Below, piece by piece: positions 1 to 6,317 of a stretch of DNA of 8,243 nt. The notes below the pieces were generated by a model. The model saw only the letters and a list, made by a program, of their open reading frames with translations, searched no databases and was not told the origin of the DNA. Source of the DNA: JAPLKX01 sp035530195 (GTDB lineage: Bacteria; Hydrogenedentota; Hydrogenedentia; Hydrogenedentales; SLHB01); NCBI GenBank assembly GCA_035530195.1, contig DATKVG010000171.1:1-8243 (forward strand). The letters are read 5' to 3'. A program made the translations under genes and the position numbers. Position 1 is the stretch's first letter; each line of letters opens with the position of its first letter.

Positions 1-21
1 TGCATGGATGGCTTGTATGAA

Positions 22-134
22 CGCTGAAAGCGATTGGATTAAGTCACGCTAAAGCGCGCTGGAACAGGAAGGGTAGAATGCCTTATTCACCCCTGCTAAA
101 GCAGGGTGCAAAGAGGAGCCCGCTGAAGCGGGCT
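22..134. repeat. Cluster of four small hairpins with a GCTRAAGC core
   Basis: Four short palindromes lie within 113 bp. They are 22-32 (CGCT-GAA-AGCG), 47-56 (CGC-TAAA-GCG), 91-106 (CCCTGC-TAAA-GCAGGG) and 117-134 (AGCCCGC-TGAA-GCGGGCT). All share a GCT(A/G)AAGC-like centre, with stems of 3 to 7 bp around a TAAA, TGAA or GAA loop. The last two are strong and only 10 bp apart. None is followed by a T-run, so they are not classic intrinsic terminators. The recurrence of one core with different stem sequences suggests copies of an interspersed palindrome family rather than one regulatory site. No gene is recognisable in 1-233. Confidence 0.6.
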
Positions 135-176
135 AAACCTACGGGTTATGAAGTTGGTTTCGTGTTTGCGGACCAG

Positions 177-221
177 CCGGTTTGGGGGGCTCGCAACAAT
201 AAGCCCCCGACTTTGCCGGGG
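177..221 (+). promoter_or_regulatory. Two mutually exclusive hairpins before the permease start
   Basis: Two stems compete for the same bases. The larger pairs 185-190 (GGGGGC) with 203-208 (GCCCCC), extended by CCGG at 177-180 with CCGG at 216-219. The smaller pairs 205-209 (CCCCG) with 217-221 (CGGGG). Both cannot form together because 205-208 and 216-219 are shared. The only Shine-Dalgarno-like stretch before the ATG at 234, the G-run at 218-222, lies in the 3' arm of both. Control of translation is an inference from geometry; this could equally be another degenerate interspersed palindrome. Confidence 0.3.
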
Positions 222-233
222 ATCATTTAAGCC

Positions 234-3200
234 ATGACGTTGTTCCGCCTCATCCGTAGCAATATCGCATACCACAGGCGCATGCACGCGGGCCTTCTGG
301 TTGGGGTTGCGCTCGCGGGCGCCATCCTCACGGGCGCGCTGCTCGTCGGCGACTCGGTCGACTATACGCTCGAGGCGATTGCGGGTGCGCGGCTTGGCCG
401 GGTTGCGTTTGCAGTGGATAGAACAAACCGCCCGTTTGACGAGCGGCTTGCGGAGAATGTGCAGGCGCGGGATCCGCGGCTGAGCGTCTCGGCCGTGGTT
501 CGTCTGGCGGGTATGCTGGGTTTGCCTCCGGAACGGCAGGCCTCGCACGACCAGCTCAACCGGGTCCAGGTGCTTGGCGTCGACTCACAGTTCTTCACCC
601 TCGCCGAAACGCCGGCACGGATCGCGCTCGAGGCGCAGACCATCGCCGTCAACGAGAAGACGGCGCGCGCGCTCGATATCCGGCCAGGCGATGACCTGGT
701 GCTGCGCGTGATGCGGCAGAACCGCATGCCGCTCGATGCGCCGCTCGCCGCACGTAAGGACGCACCCGCCGCCGTCAGCGTCGTGACCGTCACGGCGGTG
801 CTCGACGACGCGCAGCTTGGGTGTTTCAGCCTTTCAGCAAACCAGATCACGCCGTACAACGTGTTCGTGGACCGTGGATGGCTGCAGGATCTCGCGGGCG
901 AGGGGCGCCTGGCCAACGTGTTGCTCGCGGGCGGCGAGGTGGCGCACGCCGATGCGCAACGGGCCCTCGACAGCGCGTGGGACCTCGAGGACGTCGGCCT
1001 GCGGTTGCGGGCGCACCCGTCGGGCGTGATCCAACTCGAGTCGGATTCGGTTTTTGTTGACGAGGCGGCAGTCCGTGCCGGGCAGCAAATCCCTGGCAGC
1101 CGGCCGATGCTTACCTATCTCGTCAATTCGATCTCGCACAAGGATCGGATGACGCCGTACTCGTTTGTGGAGGCGGGGCCCGTGCCCGCGGATATGCCCG
1201 GCGGCCAGGTGGTTATCAGCCAGTGGCTGGCCGACGAGCTGGGCGCCGGGCCGGGCGCGACGCTGGACGTGGCCTACCTCAAGCTGCTTGCCAACAACAC
1301 GTTCGCCGAGCAGACGCGCGCGTTCACGGTGCACCGGGTTGTGGCGATGGAAGAACTTGCCGTCGAGCGGGACCTTGCGCCGCAGTTTCCCGGGCTCAGC
1401 GACGTCGAAAGCTGTTCCGACTGGAGCGTCGGCATGCCCATGGACGAGGCGCGCCTCAAGGATCCCGCGAACGAAGCCTATTGGCGCAACTACGGTCAGA
1501 CGCCGAAACTTCTGCTGGCGTTTGAAGACGGTCGGCAGATGTGGGGGAACCAGTTTGGCAGCGTCACCGCAGTACGATTCGGCGGCGCGGAGTCCGACAT
1601 CGCCGAAGTGGCCAAGCGGCTTCGGCAGAACATTTCCGCGGATAAGATCGGGCTCGAGTTTGTGCCTGTACGCGAAATCGGCCAAACGGCCGTGAAGCAG
1701 TCGATGGATTTTGGGGGTTTGTTTCTTGGGATGAGTTTTTTTCTGATCGTGGCGGCCCTGATCCTGGTTGGGCTGCTCTACGTTTTCGGCCTTCAGCAGC
1801 GCGCGCCGGAGATAGCCACGCTCACCGCGCTCGGGTTCAGCCCGTCCCGCATCCGCGGCATCTTCTTGCTGGAATCGGCGCCGACAACCGTTGCGGGGGC
1901 GGCGCTGGGCGCGATCGGCGGCGCAGGGTACGCCAAACTGCTCCTCGCCGCGCTCGCCCGATTTTGGCCGGCAGCGGTGGCGGGCACGCCGGTCGTTTTC
2001 CACGCGGTCGCCGGGACCATGGCGATCGGCGGCGTGATTGTGGTGTGCTGCGCCATGCTTGTGGTGCTTGCGGCCCTTTGGAGGGCATCGGCCTATTCGG
2101 TGCGCGAGCTGTTCGCGACCGATTTTGCCTCGGTGGCGATCGCGCCACAACGCCGCAACTGGGCCCTGCTGCCGCCGACGGCGGCACTCGTGGCGGCGGT
2201 TGGCATCAGCCTTGGGGTTTGGCTCGCGCAGCCGCAATCGTACACGCTGTATTTTTTCGCCGTGGGCGGGCTCATGTTGCTGGCCCTGCTCGGTTATGGC
2301 CGGTGGTTGTTGTTGTGGCTTGCTGGGCGTGAATCGTTTACGCGGCCCCGCGTGTGGAAGCTGGCGCTCGCCAACCTCACGCGGCGCCGCGGGAGAACCC
2401 TCAGCGTCGCCGGCCTGACCGCGTGCGGCTGCTTCCTGGTGTTTGCGGTCTCGTCGATGCAGGAAAACGTCGCGCTGAATGCCAACGACCGAGGCTCGGG
2501 AACCGGCGGGTTTGCCGTTTTCGCCGAGACAACGATCCCGGTCAGCGGCTCGGCGGCCGACGTTGCCGAAATGATGAAAGCCAAGGCGGTGGCGCTACGC
2601 GTCCGCGACGGCGATGATGCCGGCTGCCTCAACCTGAACCGTGCGCAGCTACCGAGGCTGTTTGGTGTGAACCCGGAGGCGATGAGCGACCTGGGGGCGT
2701 TTGTAGAGAAACGTGGGACACCCCCTACAACGCGGGCTAAGAAGCGCGGCGGGGTGCGTGGCGACGTTTGGAATTTGCTGAGTGAAAACATGGCGGATGG
2801 TGCGGCGCCGGCCATGATTGGGGATTCCAATACGGCGATGTGGGGACTGAAGAAGAAAGTGGGGGACACGTTGCCGTACCGCGACGAGCGGGGCCGGGAG
2901 TTTGCGATCCGGGTGGTGGGTGTGCTGCCGATGCGTCTCTCGTTGTTCCAGGGTTCGCTGCTAATTTCCGACGAGGTGTTCACGCGCCTGTTTCCATCGG
3001 AGTCAGGCTTCCGCGCCTTCCTGATCGATGCGGGCGACGGACCAGCGCCGGATCTTGCCCGCCGCCTCAACCGGGACCTCGATCAATACGGCATGCAGGC
3101 CGTCCCTGCCGTGGATCGGCTGCGTGAGTTTTACGCGGTCGAATCGACGTATCTCGCGATGTTTCTCGTTCTCGGTGGGCTGGGCCTTGTGCTGGGGGCG

Positions 3201-3527
3201 GGCGGGATCGGCGTGGTTGTGTTGCGCAACGGTTTTGAGCGGCGTGGGGAGTTTGCGCTGCTCGACGCGCTCGGTTACGAGAAGGGCACAATGATGGGCA
3301 TTTTACTGGCTGAAAACGGGGCGCTCGCCGGGGCAGGCATTTTGGTTGGAATGGCGGCAGCGGCTGTTTCGATCGTGCCAATTGCGGTATATTCAAGAAC
3401 CAGCGTGTCCGTTGCAGTTCAATGCGCGCTTATTGCGCTCATCATTGGCGCAAATGCCGCCGCCGTTATTACGGCGACGCTGCTCGCAATGCCCAAAGTG
3501 CCCGCGGATCATCTGCGGGAAGAGTAG
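234..3527 (+). CDS. FtsX/MacB-type ABC transporter permease, two-module, ten predicted membrane segments
   Basis: This is a 1097-residue integral membrane protein of the FtsX-like (type VII ABC) permease superfamily, probably driven by a separate ATPase not in the window. Membrane segments by eye are near residues 20-39, 493-518, 545-575, 590-616, 645-665, 671-697, 722-741, 969-998, 1021-1053 and 1059-1087. Two large extracytoplasmic MacB-like domains (about 40-490 and 745-965) follow segments 1 and 7. Each FtsX module carries the usual coupling segment: RAPEIATLTALGFSPSRIRG near 523-542 and RRGEFALLDALGYEKG near 1003-1018. The start at 234 puts a positively charged N-terminus (RLIRSN, YHRR) before the first helix, as expected, though the RBS is poor. 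A basic insert at 827-844 may be a recent addition. The family includes lipoprotein, antimicrobial and lytic-enzyme-regulating transporters, so the substrate cannot be told. The gene converges on glpK. Confidence 0.88.
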   Translation: MTLFRLIRSNIAYHRRMHAGLLVGVALAGAILTGALLVGDSVDYTLEAIAGARLGRVAFAVDRTNRPFDERLAENVQARDPRLSVSAVVRLAGMLGLPPERQASHDQLNRVQVLGVDSQFFTLAETPARIALEAQTIAVNEKTARALDIRPGDDLVLRVMRQNRMPLDAPLAARKDAPAAVSVVTVTAVLDDAQLGCFSLSANQITPYNVFVDRGWLQDLAGEGRLANVLLAGGEVAHADAQRALDSAWDLEDVGLRLRAHPSGVIQLESDSVFVDEAAVRAGQQIPGSRPMLTYLVNSISHKDRMTPYSFVEAGPVPADMPGGQVVISQWLADELGAGPGATLDVAYLKLLANNTFAEQTRAFTVHRVVAMEELAVERDLAPQFPGLSDVESCSDWSVGMPMDEARLKDPANEAYWRNYGQTPKLLLAFEDGRQMWGNQFGSVTAVRFGGAESDIAEVAKRLRQNISADKIGLEFVPVREIGQTAVKQSMDFGGLFLGMSFFLIVAALILVGLLYVFGLQQRAPEIATLTALGFSPSRIRGIFLLESAPTTVAGAALGAIGGAGYAKLLLAALARFWPAAVAGTPVVFHAVAGTMAIGGVIVVCCAMLVVLAALWRASAYSVRELFATDFASVAIAPQRRNWALLPPTAALVAAVGISLGVWLAQPQSYTLYFFAVGGLMLLALLGYGRWLLLWLAGRESFTRPRVWKLALANLTRRRGRTLSVAGLTACGCFLVFAVSSMQENVALNANDRGSGTGGFAVFAETTIPVSGSAADVAEMMKAKAVALRVRDGDDAGCLNLNRAQLPRLFGVNPEAMSDLGAFVEKRGTPPTTRAKKRGGVRGDVWNLLSENMADGAAPAMIGDSNTAMWGLKKKVGDTLPYRDERGREFAIRVVGVLPMRLSLFQGSLLISDEVFTRLFPSESGFRAFLIDAGDGPAPDLARRLNRDLDQYGMQAVPAVDRLREFYAVESTYLAMFLVLGGLGLVLGAGGIGVVVLRNGFERRGEFALLDALGYEKGTMMGILLAENGALAGAGILVGMAAAAVSIVPIAVYSRTSVSVAVQCALIALIIGANAAAVITATLLAMPKVPADHLREE

Positions 3528-3550
3528 GCGGGGAGGTTGCTGCCGGCGAG

Positions 3551-3591
3551 AAGGGACATAAGGGACCTAAAGGGCAGAAGGGGATAAGGGG
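3551..3591 (+). repeat. Degenerate GGGAC 9-mer tandem tract with G-quadruplex pattern
   Basis: Successive units are AAGGGACAT, AAGGGACCT, AAAGGGCAG, AAGGGGAT and AAGGGG. The tract starts 24 bases after the permease stop codon. Its five G-runs (3553-3555, 3562-3564, 3572-3574, 3580-3583, 3588-3591) are separated by loops of 6, 7, 5 and 4 bases, which fits the G3+N1-7 rule for a G-quadruplex. The G-rich strand is the permease sense strand, so the structure could form in the 3' end of its mRNA. Confidence 0.6.
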
Positions 3592-3624
3592 TGCGGCGCA
3601 GTGGCAATGGGTGAGGAGGTTGTC

Positions 3625-3643
3625 GAACCCGCTGCCGGGGTTC
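3625..3643. repeat. Small hairpin left of the long inverted repeat
   Basis: GAACCC at 3625-3630 pairs perfectly with GGGTTC at 3638-3643 around a 7-base GC-rich loop. It lies 18 bp left of the 114-bp inverted repeat and probably belongs to the same composite element spanning 3625-3803. Confidence 0.45.
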
Positions 3644-3661
3644 ACCGTGGCGTGACTTTAA

Positions 3662-3775
3662 CCCAGCGTAGCTCCCGGCCCTGGCTGGCTGTTGTATGGT
3701 TATCAGGACGTTTCTGGCAGTTTGCGGCTTGGGGCGGGGACAGAGCGAACGGTGCGGGCCGGGAGCAACGCTGGG
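3662..3775. repeat. 114-bp inverted repeat, 20-bp arms with one mismatch
   Basis: The left arm is 3662-3681 (begins CCCAGCGTAG, ends CCCGGCCC). The right arm is 3756-3775 (begins GGGCCGGGAG, ends CGCTGGG). The arms are reverse complements at 19 of 20 positions, the single difference being T/A within the TAG versus CAA part. A 74-bp spacer has no evident coding. With the flanking hairpins at 3625-3643 and 3790-3803 it forms a composite element resembling non-autonomous interspersed palindromes of uncultured high-GC bacteria. No transposase or clear target-site duplication was found. Confidence 0.65.
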
Positions 3776-3789
3776 CTGACAATTATCTA

Positions 3790-3803
3790 ATCCCTACCGG
3801 GAT
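3790..3803. repeat. Small hairpin right of the long inverted repeat
   Basis: ATCCC at 3790-3794 pairs perfectly with GGGAT at 3799-3803 around TACC. It stands 14 bp after the right arm of the long inverted repeat, roughly mirroring the hairpin at 3625-3643, which suggests one composite element. It is followed by ATATTTTGA, too weak a T-run for a confident terminator. Confidence 0.4.
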
Positions 3804-3823
3804 ATTTTGAGGGAAACGTTGAT

Positions 3824-3853
3824 GGGGCGATCACTGTGTGGGTGGGTGTGGGG
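3824..3853 (+). other. G-run stretch, possible weak G-quadruplex
   Basis: G-runs at 3824-3827, 3840-3842, 3844-3846 and 3850-3853 have spacers of 12, 1 and 3 bases. The long first loop makes this a weaker quadruplex candidate than 3551-3591. No gene or known site overlaps it. Confidence 0.25.
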
Positions 3854-3858
3854 TAGCG

Positions 3859-3914
3859 GTTCGTCGAAGACTGGTTCGGCATGATGAGGCGGCGGTGCCG
3901 CCGCTCCTACGAAC
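3859..3914. repeat. GC-rich hairpin within a short outer inverted repeat
   Basis: The inner stem pairs GGCGGC at 3888-3893 with GCCGCC at 3897-3902 around GGT. An outer pair, GTTCGT at 3859-3864 and ACGAAC at 3909-3914, brackets it. It lies 70-125 bases beyond the glpK stop and could fold at the 3' end of the glp mRNA, protecting it or aiding termination. No T-run follows on the minus strand, so it is not a canonical intrinsic terminator. It looks like another interspersed palindrome. Confidence 0.45.
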
Positions 3915-3960
3915 AGTGACGGCGCTGATGAAGCTGAGGAAGAACGCGGGGATTTAGGAA

Positions 3961-3987
3961 TGGGACGTATAGGACCTACGGGAGCTA
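3961..3987 (+). repeat. Second 9-mer tract, overlapping the glpK stop codon
   Basis: Three units are visible: TGGGACGTA, TAGGACCTA and CGGGAGCTA. The CTA ending the last unit (3985-3987) is, on the other strand, the TAG stop of glpK. Positions 3962-3978 match 3553-3569 of the first tract at 14 of 17 bases in the same orientation, so both tracts belong to one family. They bracket the repeat-filled gap. Confidence 0.5.
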
Positions 3988-5478
3988 TTTGGCCCAGTTG
4001 GTTGCGCGTTTGACGGCGTCTTGCCACTTTGCGTAACGCCGGTTTCGTTCGGCGGGTTTCATGGCGGGCTTGAATGTTCGGTCGAGCGCCCAGTTCCTGG
4101 CGGCGTCGCCGGTGTTTTTCCAGAAGCCTACGGCGATGCCCGCGAGATAGGCGGCGCCGAGTGCGGTGGTCTCTTGAACGACGGGCCGTTCGAGCATCGT
4201 GCCGAGTATGTCCGACTGGAACTGCATGAGCGCGTTGTTTGCGCACGCCCCGCCGTCGACTTTGAGGCGCCTCAACTTGACGCGGGCGTCGGCTTCCATG
4301 GCCTGGATGACGTCGCGTGTCTGGAACGCCATGGATTCGAGCGTGGCGCGGGCGACGTGGCCGGCGGTGGTTCCGCGTTCGATGCCGATGATGGCGCCGC
4401 GGGCGTAGGGGTCCCAATGCGGCGCGCCCAGGCCGACGAAGGCCGGCACGAAGTACACGCCGCCGGAATCCGCCGTGGTCGCGGCGAGTTTCTCGACGTC
4501 GCTGGACTTTTTGATGATCTTGAGGCCGTCGCGCAGCCATTGGACCGCCGCGCCCGCAATGAAGATGGATCCTTCGAGCCCGTACGTGACCTTGCCGTCA
4601 AGTCCCCAGGCTATGGTGGTGAGCAGTCCGTTTTTGGACTCGACGGCTTTGTGGCCGGTGTTCATCAGGATGAAACAGCCGGTGCCGTAGGTGTTCTTCG
4701 CCATTCCCGGCTGGAAGCACGCCTGGCCGAACGCGGCCGCTTGCTGATCGCCGGCAATTCCGCTGATGGGCACGGCGGCGCCAAACAGATTGGGGTCGGT
4801 CTCGCCGAGGACGCCGCTCGATTCGCGGACTTGGGGCAGCATCGCGCGGGGAACGTCGAGAATGCCGAGCAGTTCGTGGTCCCACTCGAGTGTGTGGATG
4901 TTGAACATGAGGGTCCTGCTGGCGTTGGAATAGTCGGTGGCATGGACGCGGCCGCCGGTGAGGCGCCACAGCAGGAACGAGTCGATTGTGCCGCAGAGTA
5001 TCTCGCCTTGTTCGGCGCGTTTGCGCAGGCCCTTGTGCCGGTCGAGGATGTACTTGACTTTCGTGCCGGAGAAATAAGCATCGAGCACAAGCCCGGTTTT
5101 CTTGCGGAACGTCTTCTCGACGCCGGGCCGTTTCTTGAGAGCGTCGCATATGCCGGCGGTGATCCGGCTCTGCCATACAATGGCGTTCTGGACGGGCCGG
5201 CCGGTCTTGCGATCCCAGAGCACGACGGTTTCGCGCTGGTTGGTGATGCCGACAGCGGCGAGATCCGCGGGTTTGGCTCCGGCTTTACGCATGGCCAGTT
5301 TGGCGGTGTCGACCTGGGTTTTCCAAATGGCCTCGGGGTTGTGTTCGACGTGGCCTGGGGAGGGGAAGATCTGGGGGAACTCCTGCTGGGCGGAAGCGGC
5401 GACCTTGCCGTCGCGGGTGAACAGGATCGATCGGCTCGAGGTGGTTCCTTGATCCAGTGCAAGCACATACTTGGCCAT
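3985..5478 (-). CDS. glpK: Glycerol kinase
   Basis: The enzyme transfers phosphate from ATP to glycerol in the cytoplasm, trapping it as sn-glycerol-3-phosphate. The 497 residues match the family's usual ~500 and align with E. coli GlpK along their length. Seen directly: the N-terminal phosphate-binding DQGTTSSR (9-16), glycerol contacts NQRET (80-84) and Y135, the catalytic Asp in GIAGDQQAA (D244), KNTYGTGCF (261-269), VPAFVGLGAPHWDPYARG (344-361), VDGGACANN (407-415) and ALGAAYLAG (439-447). The start is supported by GAGGAGA (minus strand, 5487-5493), seven bases before the ATG. It is the last gene of the operon, 37 bp after glpF. The loop that in E. coli carries GGKGGTR for fructose-1,6-bisphosphate reads DPNLFGAA (228-235), without the key Arg, so that allosteric site is probably missing. 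The C-terminus ends at NWAK, a few residues shorter than E. coli. Confidence 0.97.
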   Translation of the reverse strand: MAKYVLALDQGTTSSRSILFTRDGKVAASAQQEFPQIFPSPGHVEHNPEAIWKTQVDTAKLAMRKAGAKPADLAAVGITNQRETVVLWDRKTGRPVQNAIVWQSRITAGICDALKKRPGVEKTFRKKTGLVLDAYFSGTKVKYILDRHKGLRKRAEQGEILCGTIDSFLLWRLTGGRVHATDYSNASRTLMFNIHTLEWDHELLGILDVPRAMLPQVRESSGVLGETDPNLFGAAVPISGIAGDQQAAAFGQACFQPGMAKNTYGTGCFILMNTGHKAVESKNGLLTTIAWGLDGKVTYGLEGSIFIAGAAVQWLRDGLKIIKKSSDVEKLAATTADSGGVYFVPAFVGLGAPHWDPYARGAIIGIERGTTAGHVARATLESMAFQTRDVIQAMEADARVKLRRLKVDGGACANNALMQFQSDILGTMLERPVVQETTALGAAYLAGIAVGFWKNTGDAARNWALDRTFKPAMKPAERNRRYAKWQDAVKRATNWAK

Positions 5479-5515
5479 GATGCGTTCTCCTCACGTTCAG
5501 TTGATAATACAGCCG

Positions 5516-6265
5516 TTAGAATCCAAGCGCCACATAAAGTGCCGCGCCCAGAATGCCGCCTACTATCGGCGCCACGACGGGTATCCATGCGTAGGTCCAA
5601 TCGGAGCCGCCCTTTCCCGGAATGGGCAGGAACGCGTGCGCGATCCGCGGCCCGAGGTCTCGCGCGGGGTTGATGGCGTAACCTGTGGGGCCGCCGAGCG
5701 ACAGGCCGATGCCCCACACCAGCACGCCGACCAGGAGGGGGTTGATGCCGGTCGAAAACACGGCGGAGAAATCGAGTGGTCCGGCTTGCTTGATGTGGGT
5801 TGCGTTGGCAGCAATTCCCAGGACGCCGAACAGAAGCAGGGCTGTGCCGATCACCTCGCAGATGAAATTGCCGGCAACGGTTCGGATTTCGGGGATGGTG
5901 CAGAACACGCTGAGTTTTGCCCGCTGGTCGTCAGTGACCCGCCAGTGCGGCAAGAACGCGAGCCACACTACGATGCCCCCCAGGAAACCGCCCGCCACCT
6001 GCGCGATAACGTAGCCGGGTACAAGCGCCCAGGAAAACTGGCCGATGGCGGCGAGCGCGATGGTGACGGCGGGGTTGATGTGCCCGCCGCTGATTCGTGC
6101 GACGCAGTATACGGCGACGGCCACGCCCACGCCCCAGCCTGTCACGATGACGATCCAGCCCGAGCCGTGGGCTTTGGTTTTACCCAGACAGACGTTGGCC
6201 ACCACGCCGTCGCCAAAGATTACCAGGATCATGGTTCCCACCATTTCCGCCAAATAGTTTTGCAT
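5516..6265 (-). CDS. glpF: Glycerol uptake facilitator, aquaglyceroporin (MIP family)
   Basis: This inner-membrane channel admits glycerol by facilitated diffusion, with GlpK pulling the flow by phosphorylation. It has 249 residues, a normal length. Six membrane helices are visible near 6-27, 38-58, 84-107, 133-154, 168-188 and 225-248, with two half-helices bearing the paired signature motifs GGHINPAVT (60-68) and GYAINPARDLGPR (195-207). The Asp after the second NPAR (D203) and the glycine-rich GLSLGGPTG before it mark the glycerol-conducting branch rather than strict water channels. The ATG at 6265 follows GGAAGGAAG (minus strand, 6273-6281) by seven bases. The gene lies between glpD and glpK on the same strand. 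Its leader and first codons are duplicated upstream at 6386-6427, separated from it by a 68-nt hairpin. Confidence 0.96.
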   Translation of the reverse strand: MQNYLAEMVGTMILVIFGDGVVANVCLGKTKAHGSGWIVIVTGWGVGVAVAVYCVARISGGHINPAVTIALAAIGQFSWALVPGYVIAQVAGGFLGGIVVWLAFLPHWRVTDDQRAKLSVFCTIPEIRTVAGNFICEVIGTALLLFGVLGIAANATHIKQAGPLDFSAVFSTGINPLLVGVLVWGIGLSLGGPTGYAINPARDLGPRIAHAFLPIPGKGGSDWTYAWIPVVAPIVGGILGAALYVALGF

Positions 6266-6317
6266 GGTGTTTCTTCCTTCCGTCAGTCAGTGAGTGATGT
6301 CGACGTTATTCGTGGCC
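6251..6317 (-). repeat. Junction duplication, copy adjacent to glpF
   Basis: The core 6252-6291 matches 6387-6427 at 36 of 40 positions plus one inserted base. It contains the glpF ribosome binding site, the ATG and the next few codons. Beyond the core, 6292-6317 weakly resembles the end of glpD: shared ATGT, CGTT and a terminal GGCC, with gaps. The whole copy therefore looks like a second glpD-end to glpF-start junction. The core is firm; the extension is by eye and may be chance. Confidence 0.65.
6273..6281 (-). promoter_or_regulatory. Ribosome binding site of glpF
   Basis: GGAAGGAAG on the minus strand stands seven bases before the ATG at 6265. It is the strongest Shine-Dalgarno-like site in the window and is duplicated at 6408-6417, seven bases before another ATG at 6400. 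Confidence 0.6.

Larger units (their letters stand above)
3528..3984. other. Convergent intergenic region filled with repeats, no gene
   Basis: This 457-bp gap separates the stop of the + strand permease from the stop of the minus-strand glpK. I find no credible coding sequence; the short reading frames crossing it are low-complexity or run through palindromes. From left to right it holds a G-rich 9-mer tract, a small hairpin, a 114-bp inverted repeat, another small hairpin, a stretch of G-runs, a GC-rich hairpin and a second 9-mer tract. No hairpin is followed by a convincing T-run on either strand, so termination of the two transcripts may depend on Rho or on these structures. Confidence 0.7.

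Noticed and set aside
2..52. Open frame ending in TAA at 50-52, possible 3' end of an upstream gene
   Set aside because: Only 16 codons are visible and nothing identifies them; the stop falls in a repeat hairpin. It may be real but cannot be supported.
834..2237. 467-codon minus-strand frame inside the permease gene
   Set aside because: The Arg/His-rich translation has no recognisable domain, and the overlapping + strand gene has clear membrane segments and FtsX motifs.
3422..3655. Collagen-like KGHKGPKGQKG frame after the permease
   Set aside because: The Gly-X-X pattern is only the 9-mer DNA repeat read in one frame; the frame starts inside the permease gene and has no RBS.
3888..3902. 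GGCGGC-GGT-GCCGCC hairpin as an intrinsic terminator for glpK
   Set aside because: The minus strand after the stem reads TCATCATGCC, with no T-run, so a canonical Rho-independent terminator is not supported.
3528..3984. CRISPR array or IS element in the convergent gap
   Set aside because: There are no regularly spaced identical repeats with unique spacers and no transposase coding. The repeats are tandem 9-mers and isolated palindromes.
4021..5673. 550-codon open frame on the + strand opposite glpK and the end of glpF
   Set aside because: It is antisense to well-supported glp genes and its Gly/Ala/Asp-rich translation shows no family motifs. Long antisense frames are common in high-GC DNA.
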